From the NCBI RefSeq assembly GCF_943193045.1, contig NZ_CALPCN010000001.1:124001-188000 (forward strand): 64,000 bases of DNA, written 5' to 3'. Origin of the DNA: Pumilibacter muris (GTDB lineage: Bacteria > Bacillota > Clostridia > Christensenellales > Pumilibacteraceae). The notes under the pieces were generated by a model. The model did not search any database and was not told the DNA's origin. It saw only the letters and a program-made list of their open reading frames with translations. This document shows positions 17,415 to 26,514 of this stretch, piece by piece. The position numbers were made by a program, and so were the translations under genes. Positions within the stretch are counted from its first letter, which is position 1. Every line of letters starts with the position of its first letter.

Positions 17415-18995
17415 ATGACCATGAAAAGAATGTGCAAGCTTTTAAGCTCGTTGCTCGCCGTTGTGTTCGCTTTGGGAATGAGCGGTTGCGGCGGTAAGCT
17501 GAAAGGAGTTAAAGGAACGCTGAATATAGCGTCGTTCGAGGGCGGCTACGGCAGTACTTGGGCTACGGCGCTTAAAGACGCTTACATTGCGCACAATCCC
17601 GAAGCCAAAGTTGTGGTAACGTGCAATCCGTTGGTGCGCGAAACGGCGGTAACGGCGCTTCAAACCAACATGACAGACGTCGATTTGTTTTTTATCGACG
17701 GGGTGGGCGTGGGAACGTATTGCGAAAACTACGGTTCTCTTGCGGACATAAGCGAATTGTATTCGCTTTCGCCCAAAGCGGGAGAAAACGAAGAGAACAC
17801 CACCGTTAAAGACAAAATAATGCCCGAAGTGGTTTCGGAAATGACTTACGGCGGCGATTGGAAAGAATTCGAAAACAAGTATTACACCGTGCCTTCTCCG
17901 TCGGGACCGTGTTCGCTCATTCTAAACGCCGACGCGCTCGATAACGCGCTCGGCAAAGGGAATTGGCGCGAACCTCGCACCACCGACGAACTGTTCGCGC
18001 TGTGCGACGCAATTACGGCGGCGCAAGCGAAAGTTACCGTGTCGGGCGTTAAACATACTGTTTATCCGTTTATATACAGCGGCGAAGCTGTGGAATATTG
18101 GCGGTATCTTTACTATCCGTGGATTGCGCAATACGGCGGACTCGAAACTTGGAACAACATGCAAAACGTGAAAATAAACGGCGAATATGCGCAAGAAGCG
18201 TACAGACCCGAAGCAAAGCTCAAAGCGTTCGAAGTTCTCGAAAGAATTATTAAAAGAAGCAACGGTTATTGCGATTCGAGCAGCATGAACAACAGCTTTA
18301 ACCAAACGCAAAAATATTTCTTGCAGGGCAGAGCGTGTATGTATGTTACGGGCGATTGGTTTGAAATGGAAGCGGAAAACTCGTCAGACTACAAAGCCAA
18401 TATAAAAATGATTCGCACTCCCGTTATATCCGAGCTCGCAAGCGTTATAGAGAGCGAAAGCGGCGTTAGCCTTACCGACGAAAAACTGTGTGAAATAATC
18501 GGTGCGCTCGACGACGGGGCGGAGCAATTAGACGGCGTGAGCGACGAGGTGTTCGAAAAAGTGCGCGTCGCGCGTTCGTACACTTTCACTCTTGCAAACA
18601 GCTCGGTGGGTTTTGTTCCCGAAGTTAGCGTGAACAAAGACATGGCAATAGACTTCTTGCGTTTTATGTACAGCGACGAGGGAATTAAAATCGTGTTGCG
18701 CGAATCGAGAAGTTATTTGCCCGTTGTGAACGCTTCGCAAATCAATGCGGAAGGAGAGCTCTCGCTCTTTCGCAAGTCGGTGAACGAAATTATGCAAGGC
18801 GACACAAAATACATTTATTCTTCGGCGCGCGACCCCATTCATTACCGTGCGGGGCTCGATACTTACGTCGGCAACGAAAAGCCCGAAGTTGCGATGGGCA
18901 AGAAAACGGGTGCGCTTTCGGCAAGAGAATACTTCGATAAAGAAGGCAGACTTCTTTCCGAAAAATGGTCTGACTACATGAAAGTTGTGGGCTAA
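17415..18995 (+). CDS. ABC sugar importer, solute-binding lipoprotein 2
   Basis: A 526-residue binding protein with lipobox MSGC (Cys near 24). ATG 17415 is preferred over GTG 17412 because AGGAGG (17402-17407) is 7 nt before it. It is a family 1-type sugar binder, with a WFEMEAE hinge segment and a FLRFMYSDEGIK helix near the C-terminus. The two permease genes follow at 3 and 44 bp. It differs from the binding protein at 5287, so the two importers probably take up different products of the same glycan. Confidence 0.88.
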   Translation: MTMKRMCKLLSSLLAVVFALGMSGCGGKLKGVKGTLNIASFEGGYGSTWATALKDAYIAHNPEAKVVVTCNPLVRETAVTALQTNMTDVDLFFIDGVGVGTYCENYGSLADISELYSLSPKAGENEENTTVKDKIMPEVVSEMTYGGDWKEFENKYYTVPSPSGPCSLILNADALDNALGKGNWREPRTTDELFALCDAITAAQAKVTVSGVKHTVYPFIYSGEAVEYWRYLYYPWIAQYGGLETWNNMQNVKINGEYAQEAYRPEAKLKAFEVLERIIKRSNGYCDSSSMNNSFNQTQKYFLQGRACMYVTGDWFEMEAENSSDYKANIKMIRTPVISELASVIESESGVSLTDEKLCEIIGALDDGAEQLDGVSDEVFEKVRVARSYTFTLANSSVGFVPEVSVNKDMAIDFLRFMYSDEGIKIVLRESRSYLPVVNASQINAEGELSLFRKSVNEIMQGDTKYIYSSARDPIHYRAGLDTYVGNEKPEVAMGKKTGALSAREYFDKEGRLLSEKWSDYMKVVG

Positions 18996-18998
18996 ACA

Positions 18999-19916
18999 AT
19001 GAGCGGAGAGAAAGTAAAAAGCAATTTTTTTCGTAGCAGAAAGATACGGAGAGGCATCTTTATAGGTGCTATGCTTAGCATAGGACTTATTCAGTTCGCA
19101 ATTTTCTGGGTTTATGTGAACGTGGATTCTATTTTGTTGGCTTTCAAGCTCACCACTCGCACGGGCGTGAGTTGGGGTTTAGACAACTTTAAAAGGTTTT
19201 TCCACGAGTTCCGTATGCCCGATATGGAGTTGTCGCTTGCTTTAACGAACACGTTTTTGCTGTTTTTGGTGGGCACTGTAATAGGACTTCCCGTGTCGCT
19301 TCTGTTTGCGTATTACTTGTATAAAAAGGTGCCGTGTTCAAAGTTTTTCCGCGTTGTATTCTTTCTTCCGTCAATCATATCGGCGGCGGTTTTGGTGGCG
19401 CTTTTCAAGTATCTGCTTGCGGTGGAAGGACCGGTAAACACCATTTTATCGGCTTTAACGGGGCGCGACGTTAGCTTGGAGTGGCTTACCGACGAAAAAT
19501 ACAGCATGGGAACAATACTGTTCTATGTGTTTTGGACGGGATTCGGAAGCAACATTGTGCTACTTACGGGAGCGATTCACCGGCTTCCTACCGACGTGCT
19601 CGAATACGCGAAACTCGACGGCGTTAAAATGACGCGCGAACTCGTGCAGATAATAATTCCCATGATTTGGCCTACGCTTTCCACGTTGTTGGTGTTCGCT
19701 ACGGCGGGACTGTTCACAAACTCGGGACCTATACTTTTGTTCACCGAAGGGCAGTACAAAACCATGACAATCGGCTACTTTATATTTAACGAGGTTCAAA
19801 GCAATTCCTACGAATATCCCGCCGCAATAGGACTCGTTTTCACTGTTATAGGTTTTCCGCTCGTTATGATTGTTAAAGGGGTTCTCGGGAAAATTTTCGA
19901 GGACGTGGAGTATTAG
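18999..19916 (+). CDS. ABC sugar importer permease 2A (MalF/UgpA type)
   Basis: A 305-residue membrane subunit, six predicted segments, EAA-type loop read as EYAKLDGVKMTRELVQIIIP. The start is 3 bp after the binding-protein stop and lacks a strong ribosome site, so translation is probably coupled. Confidence 0.92.
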   Translation: MSGEKVKSNFFRSRKIRRGIFIGAMLSIGLIQFAIFWVYVNVDSILLAFKLTTRTGVSWGLDNFKRFFHEFRMPDMELSLALTNTFLLFLVGTVIGLPVSLLFAYYLYKKVPCSKFFRVVFFLPSIISAAVLVALFKYLLAVEGPVNTILSALTGRDVSLEWLTDEKYSMGTILFYVFWTGFGSNIVLLTGAIHRLPTDVLEYAKLDGVKMTRELVQIIIPMIWPTLSTLLVFATAGLFTNSGPILLFTEGQYKTMTIGYFIFNEVQSNSYEYPAAIGLVFTVIGFPLVMIVKGVLGKIFEDVEY

Positions 19917-19917
19917 C

Positions 19918-19935
19918 ATGTGTTACGTCACACAT
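19918..19935. repeat. Near-perfect 18-bp palindrome between the two permease genes
   Basis: ATGTGTTACGTCACACAT, 8 of 9 base pairs matching, in the 44-bp gap. It may be an mRNA hairpin adjusting the ratio of the two subunits, or a protein site; nothing in the sequence decides this. Confidence 0.4.
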
Positions 19936-19960
19936 AGAACAGCATAGGAGCGTTTGAAAA

Positions 19961-20821
19961 ATGTTAAAAAGCTTTATAAAACGTCCGAGAACCGAAAAAA
20001 TAGTTCTTTCGTTGGTTTTCGTATTCTTTTTCGTGTATGCGGTTACGATAATTCTTCCGTTCGTGTGGGCGTTTTTGAGTTCGCTCAAAACCGACGACGA
20101 ATATTACGAAAAGGTGTTCGCACTGCCAAAGCAATGGCTTTTCAGCAATTATATAACGGCGTTCCGCGAGTTTAAAATAGGCGCCACGTCTATGCTCGGA
20201 ATGATAGGAAACAGCTTGTGGCTAACGTTTGCTGGCACGTTCGTTGCGGTTATGGTGTCGAGCGCTACGGCATATATAGTTGCCAAATACCCGTTTTGGG
20301 GCAGTAAGATTATTTACAGAATAGCGATTTTCACAATGATTATTCCCATAGTGGGCAATCTTCCCGCAACATATAAGCTTGTTATGCAGTTGCAACTAAA
20401 CAACCCTGTGGGAATTTTGGCACTTTATGCGGGCGGCTTCGGTTTTAACTTTATAATTCTGCACGGCTTTTATAGGTCGGTTTCGTGGACTTACGCGGAA
20501 GCGGGATTTATCGACGGAGCATCCGATTGGAAAGTGTATTGGCGAATAATTTTACCGCAAGCTTTGCCCGCCATTGTGTCGATTTCGATTTTGAGCTGTA
20601 TAGGAATATGGAACGACTACTACACGCCGTTTTTGTATCTTAAAAACTCGCCGACTTTGGCGCTCGGCATTTATCGGTTCGATATAATTCAAACGTACCG
20701 AAGCAACGTTCCCATTTACTACTGCGCGATACTTCTTTCGGTTCTGCCCATTTTAATCGTGTTTTGCTGTTTTCAGAACACCATTATGGAAAACACGGTT
20801 GCGGGCGGCTTAAAAGGTTGA
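19961..20821 (+). CDS. ABC sugar importer permease 2B (MalG/UgpE type)
   Basis: A 286-residue membrane subunit with an N-terminal segment at about 17-38 and the EAA loop EAGFIDGASDWKVYWRIILP. It ends with the MalG-like ENTVAGGLKG tail. AGGAG lies about 9 nt before the ATG. It completes the second importer. Confidence 0.92.
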   Translation: MLKSFIKRPRTEKIVLSLVFVFFFVYAVTIILPFVWAFLSSLKTDDEYYEKVFALPKQWLFSNYITAFREFKIGATSMLGMIGNSLWLTFAGTFVAVMVSSATAYIVAKYPFWGSKIIYRIAIFTMIIPIVGNLPATYKLVMQLQLNNPVGILALYAGGFGFNFIILHGFYRSVSWTYAEAGFIDGASDWKVYWRIILPQALPAIVSISILSCIGIWNDYYTPFLYLKNSPTLALGIYRFDIIQTYRSNVPIYYCAILLSVLPILIVFCCFQNTIMENTVAGGLKG

Positions 20822-20867
20822 AACGGAGCAATCCGCTAAACAAAATAAATTATTTTTTGGAGGGACT

Positions 20868-23192
20868 ATGAAAAAGACAAACAAATGGCTAATCATCTTG
20901 CTGAGCGCGCTTATATGCTTATGCGTGGCGTTTGCAACCGCGTGCGGCAAGACGGACGAACCGAACGACGACGGCGGCAAAAAACCGGACGGAGACAACA
21001 CTAATACGGTGATTTCATCCGACTGGGAAACAATGCCCGAAAACAAAAACGAAAACCTGAAATATTTCGGTTATTTTCACGGAGACGGTTTCCGTTCGCA
21101 AGGCTCTTACATAAGCGAAATAGCTTCGCTTAAAAACTCCAACGTGATTATGATTAACTCGGCGTGGAGCCATGCCGCCGCGCAAGAAAGTCTTGCGGCT
21201 GTTAAAGCGGCGGGCATGAAAGCGATTTTCTCTGTTCACGGCATGTTCGTCGGTGGGCAGATTACTCAGGCGAACACCGCGACGCTTGTGGCTAATCATG
21301 AAGAGGTGTGGAACGAAACCGCTACGGCGATTGCGGAATATATCGAAGACGGAACTATTCTCGGCTTCTACTTCGACGAGCCCGCTTGGAACGGCGTGCC
21401 CGAAGACGCTTTCCGCACGGTAACCAAAATGTTGCGCGACAAATATCCGAATATTAAGGTTATCACCACAATGACGGGTTACGATATAGGCATTGCCAAA
21501 TACGAAGGCTATCCCGAATTGAACGCGTCGTATAACGAGTATTGCACCGACGTAATGTACGACAGCTACGGAAAGTGGAACGACGAGACGCGCCGAGAAT
21601 ACCTTGAAAAACTCAAATCCAAAGCGCTTCAGAACCAGTGGATTTGGGGTTGCCCCAAAGGCTTCTCGGATAATCCCGAGCAAACGGGCGATATGGTGGA
21701 GCACATTAAGGGCATGTACACCGAAGCTATTCAAGAGCCTCGATATGTGGGCATTGTGTCGTTCTCGTTTGCCGACGGAATAGAGGGCGATTGGGGCTAC
21801 GGGCTTCATACGTTTTTTAACAATTCGGGCGACTACTACGATAAAGCTCTTAAAAATCTTTACGTCGATATAGGGCGCGAAGTAATCGGTTTGCCCGCGT
21901 GGGACCATTCCAAAGACGTTGACCTTGCGCTTTTGGAGCCTACCGAAGTGTACGAGCTCGGCGACACTGTGGAGCTTCCTGCGGCGGGCGCTCTCGACGG
22001 CAACGACAAAGAACTCGAAGTGACTTATACCGTAACTTCGCCTTCGGGCAAGGCTATGCCTGCCGAAAGCTTTCAAGCTACGGAAAGCGGGCACTACACG
22101 GTTACGGTAAGCGCGGGCGAGGGCGAAAACAAACAAACTAAATCGACGAAAGTTTCGGTACGCGAGCCGGGCGAAATCAGCGTGTTCGATACTCCCGCAT
22201 ATCTTTCGGATGCCGACGGTACCGACGCCGACACTTGGTGTTGGCCGCGCCAGATAGACACAACTTTCTCGCACGGCGAAACGGGGGGGGGTAGCCTTAA
22301 AATAACTCCTCACGCAAAAGACGGAACTTGGCCGCGTATTATATTCGCTCGCAACGGCTATCAACTTTGGAACATTTCGGAATACGATTATATTTCAATG
22401 TGGGTATATAACGCGGGCGACGAGGCAATCGAAGGCTTTGCATTGTTTGTTTCCGACGAAGACATAAACAGCGCGAATAAAGTGGGTTCCACAGTAAGCT
22501 TGCCTTCTAAGGTATGGACGGAAGTAACTCTTTCGGTGGCGAAAGTAAGAGAGAGCAAACCTAATCTTGACCTTACCAAAGTTACTATTGTTTACGGCAA
22601 CGACGCGTCCGACTATAAGAACAGAAGCGTGTTCTATGTAGACGACGTTATGCTTAAAAACAACGAGGAATTACCCGACCCCAACTCTATAAGTTTTGAA
22701 AAGACTGCCGACTTGAATAGAATAGGAGACAATGCCGACGACGTTTGGACGTGGCCGGTGTCGCTTAGCGACGAACAGGCTCACGGCGGAAATAAGTCGT
22801 TGAAAATTACCGTTCGTCAAGACGGCGGCGTTTGGCCTAACGTTGTGTTTAAGGGAATAGATGCCGCAACGTTCGATATAACGAACGCTTCCAAAGTCTC
22901 GGTGTGGATTTACTTCGATTCCGACAACGAACTTACTTCGGGGGGGGGTACCGTATTTGGTTTTAAAGTAAATAACGGCGAAAACGTTAATCAAGCCGTT
23001 AAAACGTTCAATATTCCCGCTCGCACTTGGACTGAGCTTACCATTACAAAAGACGAAATACTTGCGCTTGCGGCGGATATAGACTTGACTCAGGCAAAGA
23101 TTTCGATTGCGTCGTTGGGAAGCGGTTATTCCGACAGGTCGAATTTTTTACCTCGACGATTTCCTTATCACCGTAAATCAATAAGAAGCTAA
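20868..23192 (+). CDS. Glycosidase-like TIM-barrel lipoprotein with two tandem CBM-like domains (DEP type, pair B); 3' end frameshifted
   Basis: A 774-residue surface lipoprotein (Cys near 26 in ATAC). A TIM barrel (about 50-340) carries GFYFDEP (D170-E171) and DVMYDSYGKWN, shared with the 23271 protein. An Ig-like segment follows (about 365-440), then two related jelly-roll domains (about 443-605 and 610-770). The first closes with RSVFYVDDVML. The second should close the same way, but after SDRSNF the frame changes at a 6-T run (23144-23149). With five T it would read FYLDDFLITVNQ and stop at 23184. Two 9-G tracts lie in the gene. Confidence 0.72.
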   Translation: MKKTNKWLIILLSALICLCVAFATACGKTDEPNDDGGKKPDGDNTNTVISSDWETMPENKNENLKYFGYFHGDGFRSQGSYISEIASLKNSNVIMINSAWSHAAAQESLAAVKAAGMKAIFSVHGMFVGGQITQANTATLVANHEEVWNETATAIAEYIEDGTILGFYFDEPAWNGVPEDAFRTVTKMLRDKYPNIKVITTMTGYDIGIAKYEGYPELNASYNEYCTDVMYDSYGKWNDETRREYLEKLKSKALQNQWIWGCPKGFSDNPEQTGDMVEHIKGMYTEAIQEPRYVGIVSFSFADGIEGDWGYGLHTFFNNSGDYYDKALKNLYVDIGREVIGLPAWDHSKDVDLALLEPTEVYELGDTVELPAAGALDGNDKELEVTYTVTSPSGKAMPAESFQATESGHYTVTVSAGEGENKQTKSTKVSVREPGEISVFDTPAYLSDADGTDADTWCWPRQIDTTFSHGETGGGSLKITPHAKDGTWPRIIFARNGYQLWNISEYDYISMWVYNAGDEAIEGFALFVSDEDINSANKVGSTVSLPSKVWTEVTLSVAKVRESKPNLDLTKVTIVYGNDASDYKNRSVFYVDDVMLKNNEELPDPNSISFEKTADLNRIGDNADDVWTWPVSLSDEQAHGGNKSLKITVRQDGGVWPNVVFKGIDAATFDITNASKVSVWIYFDSDNELTSGGGTVFGFKVNNGENVNQAVKTFNIPARTWTELTITKDEILALAADIDLTQAKISIASLGSGYSDRSNFLPRRFPYHRKSIRS
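22283..22291 (+). repeat. Homopolymeric G tract (9 G) in the first CBM-like domain
   Basis: Nine G encoding the Gly-rich turn in SHGETGGGSLK. A slip would truncate the protein before its second binding domain. Confidence 0.6.
22940..22948 (+). repeat. Homopolymeric G tract (9 G) in the second CBM-like domain
   Basis: Nine G encoding Gly in ELTSGGGTVFG, 649 bp after the previous tract in the same gene. The frame is open through it. Confidence 0.6.
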
Positions 23193-23218
23193 GGCGTAAA
23201 TTAAAAAAAAATAAACGC

Positions 23219-23259
23219 GTTACCCGCCGCGCTCAAACGGGCGCGGCGCGCGGTAACGA
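23219..23259 (+). other. Strong GC-rich hairpin just before the 23271 gene
   Basis: CGTTACC and CGCCGCGC pair with GCGCGGCG and GGTAACG around an 8-nt loop, with one 3-nt bulge. No T run follows, and a ribosome site AAAGGAAC begins directly after the stem. A role in mRNA stability or processing between the two paralogues is more likely than termination. Confidence 0.6.
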
Positions 23260-23270
23260 AAAGGAACAGT

Positions 23271-24185
23271 ATGGGACAGACTTTATTCGGCATTTTTCAC
23301 ACCGCTTACGAGCGCGCCCCCTCGTATTTTTTCGAGGCGGCGAAAAGCAACTATATAAACACATTTTTAGTGGAATCGGATTACCGCAGCGAAGAATTTG
23401 CTGTGAGTATGAACGAAATCACGCGCCATTCCGATAAAAAAGCGTGGCTCGGCGTAACTTATCTCGGTTTTAAAAGTATAAACAACGTAACTATTGCCGA
23501 CAACGGAGAAAGCAAGTCGGAATTTAATCCGACAACCGAATTTTTTGCCGATTTCCGACAAAACGTGGACGCTATGCTTGCCGAGTTGAAAGCGCGCGGT
23601 TGGTACGACAGCGTCGAAGGGTTTTATATGGACGAACCCATGCTGTGGAATATCAAAAACGATTGGCTTGAAGAATTTACGGGATATTTCCGCACCGAAG
23701 CGGCGCCCGAAAAAAGATTTTTCGTGTGTTTTTCGATAGCGGGAGTCGCGCCCGAATTTTGGACGATAAACAACATAGAGCCTATAAATCCGAAATCGAC
23801 AAGGTTTTTAACAGATGTGGCGTTCGATATGTATCATAAGTGGAACGCAGACTATAACGAAGTGCTTCGCCTTATGCTCGAACGCACGGGCAACCGAAAG
23901 GATTTGCGCGTGTGGATGATTCCGTGCACAATGAATTACAGAGGCGATAAGAGCGAGGAATATTGCATAGAACATTTGAACGGCTGCTACGAAACTTTAA
24001 AAAAACTACCGTGCAAAGGCGGGCTTATGTGTTTTACTTACTACACGTTTTTGCCCGAAGAGGAAGCTCTCGGCAACATAGGGCTCGATAAGCTTACCGA
24101 AAGAGAGTATAAAAATTACTGGCCCGAGCTTATGTCGCGCATAAAAGAAATAGGGCGCGAAATCGTGTCGGGAGAGTTGGGCTAA
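23271..24185 (+). CDS. Cytoplasmic glycosidase-like TIM-barrel protein (DEP type, pair B)
   Basis: A 304-residue protein with no signal peptide, comprising only the barrel. It has GFYMDEP (D121-E122) and TDVAFDMYHKWN, close to the matching motifs of the lipoprotein encoded just upstream. Other family features are LRVWMIPC and LMCFTYYTF late strands. A secreted and a cytoplasmic version in tandem suggests that long chains are cut outside and the imported pieces inside. Catalytic residues beyond the DEP Glu are not assigned; the substrate is unknown. Confidence 0.7.
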   Translation: MGQTLFGIFHTAYERAPSYFFEAAKSNYINTFLVESDYRSEEFAVSMNEITRHSDKKAWLGVTYLGFKSINNVTIADNGESKSEFNPTTEFFADFRQNVDAMLAELKARGWYDSVEGFYMDEPMLWNIKNDWLEEFTGYFRTEAAPEKRFFVCFSIAGVAPEFWTINNIEPINPKSTRFLTDVAFDMYHKWNADYNEVLRLMLERTGNRKDLRVWMIPCTMNYRGDKSEEYCIEHLNGCYETLKKLPCKGGLMCFTYYTFLPEEEALGNIGLDKLTEREYKNYWPELMSRIKEIGREIVSGELG

Positions 24186-24189
24186 AAAT

Positions 24190-24218
24190 TTGACTTTCGA
24201 GCTTTGCGATTATATAAT
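24190..24218 (+). promoter_or_regulatory. Promoter of the alpha-galactosidase gene
   Basis: TTGACT (24190-24195), 17-bp spacer, TATAAT (24213-24218), giving a leader of about 26 nt. The gene can thus be expressed separately from the second ABC operon. Confidence 0.78.
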
Positions 24219-24250
24219 AAAGGCAATAACAACAGGAGACGAGAATAGCC

Positions 24251-26338
24251 GTGAAAATGCACTTTAAAGGGTTGGAGTTCGCGTTAGTAGGCGGAAAAAT
24301 AGTTTTAACCGATTGTTTCGGAACGGCTGTGTGCAAAGACGCGGAAAAGCTTCCGAATTTCAATTTTGTAGAATTGCAAATAGCGGGAGAAAACCACGCT
24401 TCGCATTGCGGAGCAAAAATGTTCGAAAGTAGCGAATGGAGCAAGCTTAAATACATTTCTTATTCCGAAACTCAAAACAAGTTGGAAATTGTGCAAGCGA
24501 GCGAGCTTGTGTCGGTTGCTACGCATTTCGAGGCGTATGACGATACCGACGTTCTTCGCGTTTGGAACACCGTTACGAACATGACGGATAAACCTATTAC
24601 GCTTGAACATATTTCGTCGTTCGTGTGTTGCGGTTTCGGTCAAAACGGCACCGAAAGCGTGAACAATTTGTATTTGCACAAGTTTTATAACAGTTGGCAT
24701 GTGGAGTGTCAGCCGGTTCGCAGTTCGTTTTATAACTTGGGATTGTTTAACGGAAACGAACGTTGCATGAAACGTATTTCGGGTTGCAATACGGGAAGTT
24801 GGTCTACAAAAGAGGAGCTTCCGCAAGCAATAATCGAAGACGCTGACACGGGACGGTTTTTTATGTTTCAGATAGAAGCGGCGGGGAGTTGGTATTATGA
24901 AATTGCCGACAATAAAAAACTTATTTATTTGAATATAGGCGGACCCAACTCGAATTTTAACGGGTGGAGCAAGGTTATTCAACCTCACGGCGGCTTTGTT
25001 ACCGAAAAGGTTGCCATAGTGGCGGGCGACAGCATAAATAAGGTTGTGGGCGAAATGACGAAATACCGCCGTCATATAGTGAGCGCTTGCAAGCCCGATA
25101 AGCAGTTACCCGTTATTTTTAACGAATATATGCATTTGAGTTGGGATAATCCCAACGAAGAACGCACCAAAAAGCTTGTTCCGTCGGTGGCTGAACTGGG
25201 GGCTAAGTATTATGTAATCGACTGCGGGTGGCACGACGACTGTCCGTATACCGAAATTTATCAAAAGGCGGGCAAATGGCAACCGTCGAATTTACGCTTT
25301 CCGAGCGGAATAAAAGCGGCGGTGGATTTTATAAAAAGTTACGGAATGAAAGCGGGGCTTTGGCTCGAGCCCGAAATAATAGGTTGCAAATGTTCCGAAA
25401 TGGAAGAATATTACGGCGACGACGCCTTTTTTTATCGCAACGGAAAAAAGACGGTAACGTCGAACCGAAAGTTTCTTGATTTCCGCAACGAAAAAGTGCG
25501 CGAGTATATGTCGGAAACCGTTGCTCGTATTGCGGGCTACGGCGTTGAATATTTGAAATTCGACTACAATCAAGATTGCGGCACGGGCAACGAACGCAAC
25601 GCCGACAGCGCGGGCGACGGACTTATTGAGCATACGAACGCATTTCTCGGTTGGCTTTTTGATATGAAAGCAAAATATCCAGCCTTAATTTTCGAGGGGT
25701 GCGCCAGCGGCGGTTGCCGACTCGATTATAAAACGTTGTCGGCATATTCGCTTGTGTCAACTTCCGACCAAACCGACTATAAAAAATATCCGCACATAGC
25801 GGCGAATATTTTTTCGGCGGTGTTGCCCGAACAAGCGGCGGTTTGGAGCTATCCTGTGGAATCGCTCGGAATGGACGTTTTCGACGTTGATACTTTCGAA
25901 ACGGTTAACGCGCGCGTATCAACCGAACAGGTTGTTATGAACATGGTGAATGCCATGCTCGGAAGAATGCATCTTGCGAGCGCCGTTCATTTGCTGAGCG
26001 AAGAAAAGCGCGCTTTGATTAAAGAGGGGATAGAATTATGTAATTCTCTTGTCGCTTTCAAGAGAGAAGCGCTTCCTTATTTTCCCTGCGGATTTAACGA
26101 TTTTAACAAGAGAGAGGCGGCTTCCGGTTTGCTTTCGGGCAAAACGTTGGAACTTGCGGTTTGGAATATGGGCGGCGACGGCGAAATAAAAATTCCGTTG
26201 CCCGACATTACCGTGAAAGGCGTTAGAATCGCGTATCCTGCGGCGGCTTCGGAAAAAGTTACGTTCGAGCCTCATTCAGTTAATATATCGTTGGGAAAAG
26301 GGTATAAGGCTCGTTTGCTTGAAATTAAAATTTTATAG
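24251..26338 (+). CDS. Alpha-galactosidase (GH36)
   Basis: Retaining alpha-galactosidase of 695 residues, within the GH36 size range, no signal peptide, so it should act on imported alpha-galactosides. N-terminal beta supersandwich (about 1-270), then a TIM barrel with GLWLEPE. The nucleophile is D438 in LKFDYNQD and the acid/base D506 in SDQTD; the CASGG block precedes the latter. The start is GTG 24251, with AGGAG about 13 nt before; ATG 24257 is an alternative. It follows the DEP-type gene in the same direction and has its own promoter. Confidence 0.93.
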   Translation: MKMHFKGLEFALVGGKIVLTDCFGTAVCKDAEKLPNFNFVELQIAGENHASHCGAKMFESSEWSKLKYISYSETQNKLEIVQASELVSVATHFEAYDDTDVLRVWNTVTNMTDKPITLEHISSFVCCGFGQNGTESVNNLYLHKFYNSWHVECQPVRSSFYNLGLFNGNERCMKRISGCNTGSWSTKEELPQAIIEDADTGRFFMFQIEAAGSWYYEIADNKKLIYLNIGGPNSNFNGWSKVIQPHGGFVTEKVAIVAGDSINKVVGEMTKYRRHIVSACKPDKQLPVIFNEYMHLSWDNPNEERTKKLVPSVAELGAKYYVIDCGWHDDCPYTEIYQKAGKWQPSNLRFPSGIKAAVDFIKSYGMKAGLWLEPEIIGCKCSEMEEYYGDDAFFYRNGKKTVTSNRKFLDFRNEKVREYMSETVARIAGYGVEYLKFDYNQDCGTGNERNADSAGDGLIEHTNAFLGWLFDMKAKYPALIFEGCASGGCRLDYKTLSAYSLVSTSDQTDYKKYPHIAANIFSAVLPEQAAVWSYPVESLGMDVFDVDTFETVNARVSTEQVVMNMVNAMLGRMHLASAVHLLSEEKRALIKEGIELCNSLVAFKREALPYFPCGFNDFNKREAASGLLSGKTLELAVWNMGGDGEIKIPLPDITVKGVRIAYPAAASEKVTFEPHSVNISLGKGYKARLLEIKIL

Positions 26339-26413
26339 CATGCTTTTTTAATGCGAGAGTTGTTTTTTTACAGCGTTTTTATTTCGATTTTTTTATATAT
26401 AGTTTTTGTTTTC

Positions 26414-26442
26414 TTGACAAATTTTGTAAAAAAGCGTAATAT
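26414..26442 (+). promoter_or_regulatory. Promoter of the 26515 gene
   Basis: Consensus TTGACA (26414-26419), 17-bp spacer, TAATAT (26437-26442), about 65 nt before the ATG. Confidence 0.72.
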
Positions 26443-26514
26443 ATAACGTAAGAAATTAAGCGGCTTTACTATAAACGTTTAGGGCGCAGTTTCAATTTTT
26501 ACGGAGTGTGAAAT

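Noticed and set aside
21015-22364. A 449-codon open frame on the minus strand, opposite the 20868 lipoprotein gene
   Set aside because: It is a codon-bias shadow: the plus strand encodes a clear lipoprotein with barrel and repeat domains, and the antisense product is Arg/His-rich without any domain or start signal.
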